A stretch of DNA of 64,000 bases from Adiantum capillus-veneris (GCA_014529385.2 CM043960.1:25610396-25674395); one strand, 5' to 3'; numbered from the stretch's first letter, positions 20,398-31,356 are shown. A program made the numbers and translations. The notes: generated from the sequence alone by a model not told the origin.

Positions 20398-22012
20398 TGT
20401 AATGAAATTGGCCTATTTAACTTGAGAGTAGCAGAAATTAATGAGAGTACTTTTGAGAAATAACTTTGTGAGCATAACGGGTGAACATAATTGAAGATAG
20501 CAACATAATCATAGCAATTAGTTAACTTGGCATGAACAATACTTTTGCAAGAGAGAGAATTTAGAGAACATGACAACAGTTGAGGACCGGATTTATGTGG
20601 AGCGGGTCCCCCCTCCAATAGGCATTAGTATTATGATTTCTCCCATTAAGAGAGACTTGTTACAATACAGTCTTTGTGTTCCTTGTGACCTAGGTGATGC
20701 AATGAAGATGGAAAGCTTCATGCATCACAAACATAACATAAACTTGAAGAAAGCTTTAACTATCCCAAGCCTTAGTCCCAAGACCTCAAACACCTTCGAA
20801 GGTGGAGAGAGCTAGCAGGGAATGAGGGTAGGGAAGAGGAAGAAGAAACATTTCGTAGGAGAAAGAATTAGTTCCTCACTTATCATACTCTTGTTGCTAG
20901 CATACATAATAGCATAGTAATGAAGAAGAAGGAGATGGCAAGCTTAAGCATTGAAGCATGACTCTTGGTTGGATTTGCACTCCATAGCCAAGAGTGTTGG
21001 TGTAGGCTCTCAACCTCTACTTGCTTGGTGAAGGAGAGGGAGCTCTTGCACTTTGCATAGCACACAATGAGAGTGTTTGTGTGTGTGTGTGTGTGGGTGA
21101 GTATACCCCCTAAGAAACCCCCTAGCTAGCATGGGTGGACCCCCCCTTGTAGCTCATGCTTGAAGCTCATTGGACCCCTCCAGGCCTAGCCAATCATAAG
21201 CAGGAGGCATTACAAGCAGTAGGGGTAGCCTTGAGACAAGTGTCCCCCTTTCCCTTTTGAGAGAGAGAGCTATATAAATGCTAAATCAATTAATTAAATC
21301 TCCTAAATTACTATTGGACCCCTTGGGTGGCCAACCAATAGGCTTCAGGCATCTCATGAAGGTAACATAGGTAGGGGCCTGACATGTGTCCTTGCTACCT
21401 CTTAAAGATTGGGCATTCCTTGTGTGTGTGAGTGTGTGTTTTCTCTCTAGCCCCTAGGAAAAGGGCTCGCCCCCCCTCTTGTAGGGATCTTTTGACTTTT
21501 GGTGCTCAAGCACCTTAGTCATCAAGCATGACTAAGCACTTGGACTAGGGTGTATTCCCACAAGCATCTCAGGCAAGCATGTCAAAGCACCTCGAGCACC
21601 TTAATCAAGTAGCAAGTCAAGTACCTCAAGCATGTAGCAGATCAAGCACCTCAAGCACCTTAATCAAACACCTCAAGCATGACAAGCACCTCAAGCACGA
21701 CAAGCACCTCGAGCTTGGGCCGGGTTCCCGCCTCAAGCTCAGCCCTAGCTTACCTAAGGTCAAAGGACTTTTACACACATTATTGGAGGTCTTCAATGAA
21801 GCTAACCCTAAGGTCTTATGCTCCATTGTTTAGCCTTGCTCTTTGATAGACCATCTCTCATTTGGGCCCTTTTACCATTGGCCTTGTGTTGATATAGATC
21901 TATAAGCACATATCTATATCTTAACACTTGTACCCGTTTATTCTCCCACATTAAGTGATCAATTTCATATGAGAAAATCATTTGGGTTGGTTAGATATTA
22001 GATTTTATGACA
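20398..22012 (-). repeat. 5' LTR of the chromovirus
   Basis: 1,615 bp, partner of 13108-14720. The right edge TTTTATGACA at 22012 abuts a plus-strand chromodomain fragment of a related element, which shows that the insertion went into, or recombined with, another member of the family. Confidence 0.93.
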
Positions 22013-22124
22013 GGTGTTACAACCCGAAGCTATCCTTCGGCATGAAGACAAGCTACTACGACATGGTAAGATTATCCGATGGTATCTTATTAAGTTCAAA
22101 AATTATCATTTTGAAGATGCTAGA
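22013..22124 (+). pseudogene. Chromodomain fragment of a related gypsy element
   Basis: On the plus strand this matches the chromodomain coding part of the neighbouring element (compare 15160-15270 on the minus strand), with a one-base shift and substitutions. It ends GATGCTAGA directly against the LTR at 22125. Compared with the copy at 29620-30109, about 400 bases of 3' end, hairpin and PPT are missing, so a deletion lies at the junction. Confidence 0.8.
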
Positions 22125-22510
22125 TGTCATAATAACTAATATCTAGTTCTCCTAAATGATTTTCTCATGTTAAACTGATCATTTAATATGGGGAAGTGCC
22201 AGAAAAGCTAGAATATTGGTTAAGCTGACAGACCGGCCATAAAGGGATCCAAAGAGGGAGAATAGGTATCCAAAGGGGGGTCCATCTGCAAAAGAGCAAT
22301 GTGCAACAATGGGCTTAAAAGACCCTAAACTTCAGCCCATTAAGACTTCCAAAATGCTAAGGTTCAAAATTCAAAGTTTGTGTCCAATGGTTAAGCTTAG
22401 GAAATTTGGATGCTTTGTATGTGTGTAAAAAAGTCTTCACAAGTCCTACAAAGGAGGGGGCAAGCCCAAGAAGTAGGGGATGAGAGAGAATACACACACA
22501 CACACTCACA

Positions 22511-22604
22511 AGCTTCCTTTACACACAAGGGGAAAGAGGGACACATGTCAGCTCCCTAGCTTCCTTTACACACAAGGGGAAAGAGGGACACATGTCAGCT
22601 CCCT
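22511..22604 (+). repeat. 47-bp tandem duplication in LTR C
   Basis: Two identical-looking units beginning AGCTTCCTTTACACACAAGG. Confidence 0.9.
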
Positions 22605-23072
22605 AGCTTAGATGCCCAGAAGGTGTACTCAATCCCTATTGGATGGCCATGGAGGTGGACCAATGAGAATTAGGCTAGAGTAAATCTAGTTTAATTAATT
22701 TAAAAACACTTAATAAAATAACCAATAAGACTTAAGCTCTCTAGAAGACTATTGGACAGTCTCCCAAGGGGTCCAATGAGCATTCACTAGCCCAATGGTT
22801 TGCTTGATTCCTATTGGCCAGGAGGCAAAGGGGTCCAATGAGAGTTTAGTTGCATTTATTAATTACCTAAAGCTCTCACAAAAGGAGAAAGGGGAGCACA
22901 TGTCAGAAGGCTATCACTTATGCTTCTTAATGCTCATTGGCTAAGCCTAGAAAGGGCCAATAGGGTGTGAGCATGAGCAAATAGCAAGAGGGGTCGACCA
23001 AGAGAGTGAGGGGGACTGATTTTTCAAATAATTATCCACACACACTCACACAACTCATGTGTGAAGCAAGAA

Positions 23073-23073
<1 letters not shown>

Positions 23074-23131
<58 letters not shown>
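23074..23131 (+). repeat. (CT)n microsatellite inside LTR C
   Basis: About 29 uninterrupted CT units. A longer version of about 75 bases sits at the same place in LTR D (about 30615-30689), so the tract belongs to the LTR and varies in length. Confidence 0.95.
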
Positions 23132-23133
<2 letters not shown>

Positions 23134-23799
23134 CTTCTCAAGCTTTAATGGAAAGCTTATCACCTACTCCAAGCTTGTGAGAAGGGAGGCCTACACCAAC
23201 AACTCTTGACTTTGTGATGCAAATCCAACCAAGAGCCAAGCTTCAATGCATGCTCATCTCCTCTACCATGCTAATTACTAAGCTAATCTATGTTAATATG
23301 AGTGATTATGTGAGGAGATGTACATCTTTCTCATAAGACTACTCCTTCCTCCTCTCAATCTACTCGCATGCCCCGCTAGCTCCCACCATCTTCGAAGGTG
23401 TGTGAGGTCTTGGGTTTGAGACCGTGAGGGAATTGATGTTGAGTTTTATAAGTGTTTTGCTTAGTGCTTGAAGTTTCCATCTTCATTGCACTAGCTAGTA
23501 TTGAAGGAACACAAAGAATTGTATTGTAAAATGTCTCCCTTGATGGGAGAAACAATAATACAAAGCCTTTGGGAGGGCGGACCGGCTCTATGCAAATCCA
23601 GTCCTCAACTGTTGTCAATTGCTTAATTTCTCTCTTTTGAAGTATTGTTCATGCTATCTAACTAGGTGCTATACTTTTTGTTGCTCTCTCCACCCAAGCA
23701 CTCTTGTTATTCGCATTAGGAATTTATTCTAATGAAATGCTCACTATGTTGATGCAGTTTTCCGCTACACACAAGCTACTAGACCATTAAATGTTACAT

Positions 23800-23811
23800 T
23801 GATATCAGAGC
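23800..23811 (+). other. Mutated primer-binding site and leader of the LTR C element
   Basis: TGATATCAGAGC differs at one base from the tRNA-iMet site. The leader (23812-23943) resembles that of the other chromovirus and is interrupted at 23949 by copia-2. Its continuation is found, inverted, at 33213-33479. Confidence 0.8.
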
Positions 23812-23948
23812 ACAAGGTTTCTCTTTTCTTCCTCAAGAAGGGAGGTCCTCAAGCTAGCTATAAATGGTTGGTATTATTAATTGCATGTGAGTAAGTAGAA
23901 TAGGGATTTTTCAGCGTTGCAGTGTGCCTGCCTTCGTGCAGGTAATGG

Positions 23949-24138
23949 TGTTGGGGTATAGGCGTCCGTGCCTTGCCCGGCCGCCCAGAGTCTGTACGCC
24001 CACTGACTTGTATACCTTATACATAGCATAAGTGTATAGGGGGCTGCTCACTCTTTGAGTCTCCCCACCCATATCTGTGTGTCGTGTGTCTCCTTCTCTC
24101 TCTCACTCTCTGTCTGTGGTGCTCCCCGATCCCCTTCA
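23949..24138 (+). repeat. 5' LTR of copia-2
   Basis: 190 bp, TGTTGGGGTATA to CCCCTTCA. Partner at 33485-33674 on the opposite strand. Confidence 0.95.
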
Positions 24139-24140
24139 AT

Positions 24141-24152
24141 TGGTATCAGAGC
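24141..24152 (+). other. Primer-binding site of copia-2
   Basis: TGGTATCAGAGC two bases after the LTR; tRNA-iMet type. Confidence 0.93.
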
Positions 24153-26183
24153 TATGGTGACCGCGGAGAGCACGATGGATTTGAGAGCTTCGAGGCGATA
24201 GCTCGCTCACTCTCGACGGTGGAGTTTGATCGCGGAGTTTCACGGAGAGCGATTTTAGCTTGAGGAGCATTGTCTTTGGAGCTTAGGAGCTTGGTGTGGT
24301 CAAGCTTGGTCGAGGAGGCGGTTGTGGCTTCCTTGGTGAGAGGAGCTTGTGAGCTCAGTTGAGAGTGATGTATGCTCTTGTGGAAGCTCAGAAAGGAGTG
24401 TGGAAGATTGTGTGTAAGTGAAGGTGCTGCCCTAAAACTGTGTGCGCAGCAGCACAGTTTTCAGGTTCGTTTTTCTCCTTGTAGAATGCAGATCTGAGAA
24501 TTTTGTCCAAGCAACCCATCCGTTTCGACGCGGTCTACAACTTTGCAGAAGAATTTTTTTGCAAATTCCTCACCGTTTTGCTGATATTCAGCTCAGACTG
24601 ACTGTATACAGAAATTCCAGATTTTCTGTTGTCGCATTGTGTGCGAGTTTGATGCACTTTTGGAAGCACGGGAGATGCTTGAAGTTGAGTGCATAAATTC
24701 TGAGCTGAAGATGCAATTGCAGCTTCTGTTAAGCTTGTGATTTGAGGGTTTTTGATAGACTTGGGCAACGAAGTACGGAGGCGTTTACACACCATCGAGG
24801 CGGTCTCTTGAGAGACGCAGTTTTTTGGAGCACACAGGTGGAGCTTCTTTCACTGGTTTTCACAGGATACTTTGGCAGTGATTTTGTGCTTGGATTCATG
24901 GTCTTTGCGGATGGTTTGCATATGGTTATGGCGCATGGTTGATGCCCATTATACATGCATTTTGATGAGCACTTTCAAGTGCTGGTGAGCTCTCTTGAGA
25001 GCATTGTTTTCGCATTGATCAAGTTTCCGGATTGCAAATCTTTTGGCGCTTGCTTATGCGCGGTCACTCCGTTGATGTACGTTGAGTGCGGATTGCCATT
25101 GTATGTGAAAATGTGGAGCCATTTTGGCATTTCTACTCATTGGCATTGAGTAGTGTTATGGTTTATGGTAGAGATTGTACTTGAGTTTTTTGCTCAGTTT
25201 TCAGGGGAAATTTTGTCGGATTTTTCCCAGATTCTCGCCATAGTTTGTGATCGAGTGTTTACTCTTACTTTGACAGGTTTTGTCAATTTGGACACAATTT
25301 TGTGTTTTTTGTATCCACTCTCGGGAAAGTGAGGAGTTGTGTATCTTTCTTTGCTTGAGACAGTGGTTTGCTCTCGGGTGGGAGAGTCTTGTGATCTCGA
25401 GCATTGTTTGCCATAGTTTTGCAGAGCTTATGCATGTATGTTGAGTGTAGTTTGATGCGCATTGATTGCTCATTGTATTGAGCTTGCAGGACAATGGTTA
25501 TTTTGTGTTGATAGCCATTGTGCGTCGAAACTCTGGCGAAATTTTCCCAGGAGTTTTATGGGTATGATTTATGCGATCTAGGTAGAGATTGCAGGATGCA
25601 CTCAGCATTTGCGTGCGGTGTTCTCTGCAGGTGGGAGATTTGTGCGTCTGTATGCATCGATACCGCACATTGTGGGCTTGGTGATTAGCTCACGGGTTTG
25701 ACAGGCGTACAATTATCTTGGCACACTCACAGGAGTGAGTATTGTGATGTATGCTTGTGTGGCTACGAGCTAGGTAGCCGGATTCGAGCACTAATGGCTT
25801 GAGGTTTTTCAGCAGGTTTCAGCTACAGGTTTACAAGTTTATAGGCAGGTTTGAGGGATTATTTGGGTGCTAAATTTTCAGCCATTGTTTCCTCTTTGCA
25901 GGTGTCCATGTATGGCTCAGTTGTAGGCTGATCTGGGACACGTTTCTGACTTGTTTATGCAGTTGTTTAAGAGCTGAATTTTGGGGCTGTTTTGTAGCCA
26001 TATTTGCAGACTTTTGTTTGATGCGATTCGAGCCACTTTAGGGCTGATTTGGTTGACATTGCGGGAGCTCTATTTTGGAGTGTGTCTCACAGGTTTTACA
26101 TTGTGTTTCTGGCCATATTTGTAGACAATTTCCAGGTGTTGTTGGTGAGGTGGTTTTGCTTTCTAGTTTGCTACATTGTGCTC
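24153..26183 (+). other. Long leader of copia-2
   Basis: About 2 kb without a convincing ORF between PBS and gag. It is rich in G and T and contains loosely repeated phrases (GAGCATTG, GCGCATTGAT, TTTGCAGG). This is several times longer than the leader of copia-1. A packaging or translational-control role is possible, but nothing in the sequence proves it. Confidence 0.6.
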
Positions 26184-26600
26184 ATGGCAGAGACAGGTGA
26201 TCGATCAGATTGTGACCTCTCACAGATGCGCGTGTTTGATGGGTCAGACTTTGCGGCATGGAGAGAGTGTATGCTTGATGCATTGACACAGCGAGGGTTG
26301 CATCGACCATTGAGTGGTGATGCAGGTAGACCTTCAAACATGTCTGACGATCAGTGGCAGGAGCTAGAGGAGATGGCACTATCTATGCTCTCTTTGCACC
26401 TTGTGGAATCTGTATATGCTCTTGTTATGTATGAGGCTACTTTGAGAGCACTTTGGCGCAGATTACATGATATGTATGATAGATCTGAGTCATCAAGGAC
26501 TCGTGTGAGACATGTACATTCACGAGTATGCCGACAGGTGATATGCTGGTATTGTGGTCATTTTGGACACGTTAGACGGCGTTGTTTTTGTCGTATGTGA
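26184..26600 (+). CDS. gag: Copia-2 gag, internally shortened
   Basis: 138 codons from the ATG at 26184. The start (MAETGDRSDCDLSQMRVFDG, then FAAWRECMLDALTQRGLH) and the WQELEEMALSMLSLHL block are plant copia gag. A zinc-knuckle remnant follows closely (CWYCGHFGHVRRRCFC). Roughly 80-100 residues normally found between LWRRLHDMYD and the knuckle are missing, so this is a deletion derivative. It would be unlikely to form particles by itself. Confidence 0.75.
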   Translation: MAETGDRSDCDLSQMRVFDGSDFAAWRECMLDALTQRGLHRPLSGDAGRPSNMSDDQWQELEEMALSMLSLHLVESVYALVMYEATLRALWRRLHDMYDRSESSRTRVRHVHSRVCRQVICWYCGHFGHVRRRCFCRM

Positions 26601-26645
26601 CATCGTAGGAGACATGGCAGTCTCAGAGATGTATGTAGTGATGCC

Positions 26646-27029
26646 ATGGACTCAGTTGCTTTGACAGTTGAGGCACATGTAGTGTCAGAGTATACTAGTG
26701 ACGGGGATGTCACTTTTACCTCGAGCTATGCACGAGATGCTATACATGTGGATAGTGCACTCCCTTTGCAGTGGTTGCTAGACGCAGATGCTATGTTTCA
26801 TGTCACGCCGCATCGTGCATGGTTTTGTAGCTATTCTAGCGGGATGCTTGGCACTGTACGTTTGACCGATGGATCGGTGCATGCGATAGCAGGTGCAGAA
26901 GATGTGAGACTGTCATTACCGAGTGGTGCATCTTACTTGTTACGACATGTGCGCTATGTACCAGATTTGACAGTGAGTTTGATCTCGATTGGTCAACTTA
27001 GAGATTGTGGATGTCAGATTTCGCTATGA
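26646..27029 (+). pseudogene. Copia-2 protease fragment with altered active site
   Basis: This contains LQWLLDADAMFHVTPHRAWF, where the copia consensus has L-D-S-G-A-S-x-H-V-T. The catalytic aspartate is kept but S-G is now A-D, so activity is unlikely. It continues with TVRLTDGSVHAIAGAEDVRL and YVPDLTVSLISIGQLRD. A TGA follows at 27027-27029, after which recognisable codons continue to the inversion breakpoint. Confidence 0.8.
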
Positions 27030-27079
27030 GAGCGAGATTTTGTGATGCATTTGGGTTCACTAGTGATTGCGAGAGGTGC

Positions 27080-27175
27080 GCGCCTGCGGGTCAAGCTCCG
27101 TCCTCGTCTGACAAATTCTGTTGTTGGTTGAGTTCTCGCTATTTAGCTTCCGCTAGCGGCGTAACCGCCTTAACA
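27080..27175 (+). repeat. Detached end of the giant element's 3' LTR
   Basis: These 96 bases match the reverse complement of 52537-52632 (AACCGCCTTAACA at the end) with a few differences. The left LTR of the giant element, 34533-35356, lacks exactly this part. The five bases after it, AATAT (27176-27180), equal the reverse complement of ATATT at 53474-53478. Confidence 0.92.
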
Positions 27176-27180
27176 AATAT

Positions 27181-28550
27181 CTCCCAACCTCCTTAGCTTA
27201 TGTGCCTTTGGCATGTATCCGTCTTTAAGTAGGATCCGATGCTCCACTCCTTTAGTTGCTCTCAAATCTTTATACTCCATCGAAAATAAGTCGGGATAGG
27301 ATGCGCATAGGTCCATATAGCCTTCCTTCTCTTGCTTGGTTAAATTTGTACCTGGCATATCTTCCACCTCTTTAACCTTCAAACTACAGACGAGAGCTTG
27401 CATACCTTTACTTGCAATGGCGGAATCTATGGTGACCCTGAAAAAATCTGTATCCAGCTTCAATAAGTCTTCATCACTCTCTTCCTCTTCGACACTGGTG
27501 GACCCTTCATCACAATTCAACTCGGTTTCATATTTGTAAATGGTGCTAGAATCCCTGTTATCACCCTAGCTGCTGGATAAAAGCGGCTCTCCCTGGTCTT
27601 CAGGTCCAACATGATCTACCCTCCATTTTTGAGATTTGGCAAGGTAAACACCCCCTTCTCCCAATCTTGCTTAGCCCCAATTGCCAACAACGATGGCCTC
27701 CCCAATACAATTGGATAAGCATTTTCACTTGCTTTCATGAAAAAAAAATCAATTAAGCATTGAATTCCCATTACCTTTACCTTCACATCCTGTGCCACCC
27801 CTAAACATCAAGCTTTGGCATGGTTGGCCATCCTCATTCGCACATTGGATCTCACAACAAATTTGATACCAATATCCCTCATAGAAGACTTTGTGATCAC
27901 ATAGACTTGGGCACCACCATCAATATAGGATTGCACATGCTTCTTCTTTTCAAGCAAAACTTCCACAACTGGAAGCACATCGGTTGGGACTTCCCACCCT
28001 CAAGGCTAGATTCTGTATTGCGTGCACATCTCCTCCTACTCAGGGAAGCCTCGTATTGACACTAGTTGACCACTGCCTCCTTAATTTAGGGTTTAATGCA
28101 AGCAGCTATCCAAAATTGATATTAGCTTTTTTATTTTGAACATCTCTTACCAGATCGTATTCAAGATTACCGCACCCAACTAAAAATCCTTCTGTGTCAT
28201 TCTCCGTCTTCGTCTTCTTTTGCTTGGCTCTGGCTACTCTTGACCTTCGTTCACCTTCTCTTTACCCTTCCTTGCTCTAGTTTCACGTTCCATCTCGGTC
28301 TCTTTTTCGCCTCTTGCTCTTTTGTTAGCCATAATATCAACCTCCTGCCTGTCAACACCAATAATATTAACCCTTTGCAATTCATCATTACCTAACGGAG
28401 CTACCTGTAGTTGATTTTTGATTGCTTGTTTCTCCCTTTGACCATTAAAATGCACCTGACCCTTGCCTCAACCAAACAAAGGATACATACCACCCCTTTC
28501 CCTCGGCGGATGAGGGCAATCTGGAGCATAGTGGCCCTCCTCTCTGCAAT
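27181..28550 (-). pseudogene. Tat-like gypsy element, 5' half of pol (zinc knuckle, protease, start of RT)
   Basis: Minus-strand fragments of a degenerate gypsy polyprotein. A CCHC-like site with altered spacing lies near 28516-28556 (CDCREEGHYAPDCP). A basic linker (28234-28455) follows. The protease has Y-I-D-G-G-A-Q-V near 27911-27925 (DGG for DSG) and the conserved end PIVLGRPSLLAIGAK at 27616-27798. The start of RT is at 27176-27520 (YPDLFSMEYKDLRATKGVEH). It stops where the giant element inserted, and its other half is at 53479-56414. Several stops and frameshifts separate the pieces. Confidence 0.8.
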
Positions 28551-28818
28551 CACATTAGTCCTATCAATCTTCCATAGAGCTCTACTTGGTGTTCGGGAGA
28601 CGTCATCTCCACAAACTTGCTCTAAGCATGCATACTACTTCATTATTGTGCACAATAAAGAAAAAGAGAGTCTTATAAGACAAAAACTTTGTTCATTGTT
28701 AACATTTGTACATTTCCTTACTCTTGGGAAGCATTGTAAGCATTGACAAGGTTTAGGTTATCCTTTAACTGTATGCCTTGCATCCATCTAGCATCTTCAA
28801 AAGGATAATTCTTAAACT
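28551..28818 (-). repeat. Left arm of a long inverted repeat
   Basis: This arm is the reverse complement of about 29690-29964, with a 12-base deletion and scattered differences. It corresponds to the 3' end of the chromovirus (end of chromodomain and 3' UTR). The two arms face each other across an integrase fragment of about 870 bp. Confidence 0.85.
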
Positions 28819-29720
28819 TAATAAGACTATCAAATCCCATCAAATGGCAACCCTCTTCATTTCACAAATCTTCAAGTACCATGGCTTGCCAATGTCCATA
28901 GTGTCGGATAGAGATCCTAGAATGACCAGTAATTTCTGGAAGGGTCTCTTTGAGAATTTAGGAACAAGGCTAAATTTATCCTCGGCCTATCACTCACAAA
29001 CGGATGGCCAAAGTGAAATAGCTAACCTAAAACTAAAAGCCTACGTAACGGAAGTAGATCAAAGGTGCCAATGGGAGAAGTACTTACCCTTAGTGGAGTA
29101 TGCCTACAATATTACTGTACATACTTCCACGGGAAAAGCACCTTTTGAGGTAATTGAGGGAAGATCCAAAAGTCCCCTGCTACTTAAGGTACATGGAAGA
29201 TCTTCGTTGCAGATGAGTATAGCCGAGACCTACAAGAATCTTTCCAAAAGATTAAGGATGCTATCTCTATCTCACAGTAAAGGCAAAAGGCTGCTGCTGC
29301 TGAAAAGCACAGAAGAGCCCAAGACATTAAAGAGAATGATTAGGTCCTACTTAAATTTCCCAAGGCTCGATTAAGGCACACGACGAGCAAGAATCCTAGG
29401 GGCACCAAAAGTACTATGCTAAGTTAGGAGAAAGGTACTTTGGTCCCTTCCAGATTCTTAGGCCAATTATGAAATGGCCTATCAACTCAAGTTGCCTAGC
29501 CATTGGCTCATACACAATGCTTTCCATGTGAGCCTACTAAAGCCTTACAAAGGAGAGCCACCTCAAGAACCAACTATTGAAGACCCACAGGAGATCAAGG
29601 ACCAAGAAGACGTGCTGCAGCCCGAGTCCATTCTCTGATATGAAGGGAAGGTACTAAGAGGCGGTAAGACTATCCGACGATATCTTATTAAGTTTAAGGA
29701 ATTATCCTTTTGAAGATGCT
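28819..29720 (+). pseudogene. Integrase and chromodomain fragment of a related chromovirus
   Basis: Plus-strand integrase starting in HQMATLFISQIFKYHG, with SIVSDRDPRMTSNF, SAYHSQTDGQSEIANL and the APFEVIEGRSKSP block. It continues, with frameshifts near 29,200 and 29,380, to the integrase C-terminus (about 29,480) and a damaged chromodomain (about 29,620-29,720). Compared with the copy at 15-16 kb it has lost the upstream part; the left edge is the inverted-repeat arm. Confidence 0.85.
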
Positions 29721-29964
29721 AGATGGATGCAAGGCATACAATTAAAATCTAAACCTTGTCAATGCTTACAATGCTTCCCAAGAGTAAGCAAATGTACAAA
29801 TGTTAAAAATGAACAAAGTTTTTGTCTTATAAAACTCTCTTTTTCTTTATTGTGCACAAAAATGAAGTAGTATGCATGCTTAGATCGATTTTGTGGAGAC
29901 GACATCTCCCGAACACCAAGTAGAGCTTGTCACTCTACTATGGAAGATTGATAGAACTAACGTG
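29690..29964 (+). repeat. Right arm of the long inverted repeat
   Basis: Partner of 28551-28818; part of the normal 3' end of the element. Transcription through both arms would give a hairpin with a stem of about 270 bp. Confidence 0.85.
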
Positions 29965-30071
29965 TAGACATGCTTGCGGCAGCTTAGGCTCTCAAGCGCC
30001 AAATGGACTAGTCATCCATTTTGGGATGATGTCGTAGGGTAACATAGGGATTCTCTACCCCTTCTCTATCC

Positions 30072-30109
30072 CATAGTCGAGGACGACTATGATTTCAAGA
30101 GAGAGATAA
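30072..30109 (+). other. Hairpin and polypurine tract before LTR D
   Basis: A perfect 8-bp stem (CATAGTCG...CGACTATG) at 30072-30091, then AAGAGAGAGATAA (30097-30109), then the LTR. Same layout as at 14721-14758. Confidence 0.82.
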
Positions 30110-30613
30110 TGTCATAATAACTAATATCTATTTCTCCTAAATGATTTTCTCATGTTAAACTGATCATTTAATATGGGGAAGTGCCAGGGGAGAAAAAGCT
30201 AGAATATTGGTTAAGCTGGCAGACCGGCCACACTAGGGATCCAAAGAGGGAAAATAGGGATTCAAAGGGGGGGCCATCTGCAAAAGAGCAATGTGCAACA
30301 ATGGGCTTAAAAGACCCTAAGGTTCAGCCCATTAAGACTTCCAAAATGCTAAGGTTCCAAAATTCAAAGGTTGGGTCCAATGAGAGTTTAGTTGCATTTA
30401 TTAATTACCTAAAGCTCTCACAAAAGGGGAAAGGGGGACACATGTCAGAAGGCTATCAGTTATGCTTCTTAATGCTCATTGGCTAAGCCTGGAAAGGGCC
30501 AATAGGGTGTGAGCATGAGCAAATAGCAAGAGGGGTCGACCAAGAGAGTGAGGGGGCTGATTTTTCAAAAGATTATCCACACACACTCACACAACTCATG
30601 TGTGAAGCAAGAA

Positions 30614-30692
<79 letters not shown>

Positions 30693-31356
30693 CTTCTCAA
30701 GCTTTAATGGAAAGCTTATCACCTACTCCAAGCTTGTGAGAAGGGAGGCCTACACCAACAACTCTTGGCTTTGTGATGCAAATTCAACCAAGAGCCAAGC
30801 TTCAATGCATGCTTATTTCCTTTACCATGATAATTACTAAGCTAAGCTATGATAATATGAGTGATTATGTGAGGAGATGTACATGTTTCTTGTAAGGCTA
30901 CTCCTTCTTGCTCTCAATTTACTCTTATACCCTGCTAGCTCTCACAATCTTTGAAGGTGTGTGAGGTCTTGGGTCTGAGACCGTGAGGGAATTGATGTTG
31001 TGTTTGATAAGTGTTTTGCTTAGTGCTTGAATTTTCCATCTTCATTGCACTAGCTAGTATTGAAGGAGCACATTGAATTGTATTGTAAAATGTCTCTCTT
31101 GATGGGAGAAACCATAATACAAAGCCTTTTGGAGGGGGGACCAGCTCCAGCAAATCTGGTCCTCAGCTGTTGTCAATTGCTTAATTTCTCTCTTTTGAAG
31201 TATTGTTCATGCTATCTAACTAGGTGCTATACTTTTTGTTGCTCTCTCCACCCAAGCACTCTTGTTATTCTCATTAGTAATCTATTCTAATGAAATGATC
31301 ACTATGTTAATGCTATTTTTTGCTACACATAAGTTACTAGACCATTAAATGTTACA
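30110..31356 (+). repeat. LTR D of the related chromovirus, with internal deletion
   Basis: 1,247 bp, TGTCATAATAAC to AAATGTTACA. It is homologous to LTR C but missing 451 bases that in LTR C lie between two copies of GTCCAATG (22382 and 22833), so the loss was by recombination or slippage between short direct repeats. A CT run of about 75 bases is at about 30615-30689. Its right edge abuts a minus-strand protease/gag fragment. Confidence 0.9.

Larger units (their letters stand above)
13108..22012 (-). mobile_element. Ty3/gypsy chromovirus (8.9 kb), coding region broken
   Basis: The LTRs are 13108-14720 and 20398-22012 (about 1.61 kb, TG...CA ends). On the minus strand the order is LTR, PBS, leader, gag, CCHC, protease, RT, RNase H, H2C2 zinc site, integrase, chromodomain, hairpin and PPT, LTR. 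RT before integrase makes it Ty3/gypsy, and the terminal chromodomain makes it a chromovirus. Damage: two frameshifts at the gag/pol join, a 119-bp tandem duplication in RNase H, two in-frame TAA codons in the integrase region, and D-P-G in place of D-S/T-G in the protease. No TSD can be read because both outer flanks are other element DNA. Confidence 0.93.
22125..23798 (+). repeat. LTR of related chromovirus (LTR C)
   Basis: 1,674 bp, starting TGTCATAATAAC and ending AAATGTTACA. Inside are a 47-bp tandem duplication (22511-22557 and 22558-22604) and a CT run of about 58 bases (about 23074-23131). The copy at 30110-31356 is homologous but lacks 451 bases. A PBS-like site follows at once, so it acts as a 5' LTR, although a chromodomain scrap sits on its left. 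Confidence 0.9.
23949..27079 (+). mobile_element. Copia-2, 5' part (split by an inversion)
   Basis: A Ty1/copia element starting at 23949 after AATGG (23944-23948): 190-bp LTR, PBS, a leader of about 2 kb, a short gag and a protease fragment, ending at the breakpoint near 27,078. Its 3' part lies inverted at 33485-34532 and ends against the same five bases (CCATT on the plus strand at 33480-33484, i.e. AATGG in the element's orientation). The two LTRs differ at 3 of 190 positions by eye. Most of integrase and RT is missing from both parts. Confidence 0.92.

Noticed and set aside
22125-31356. LTR C and LTR D as the two LTRs of one intact plus-strand element
   Set aside because: Both point the same way today, but D lies inside the inverted block and would face the other way before the inversion. 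Flanks do not share a target-site duplication (CTAGA versus TTGCA).
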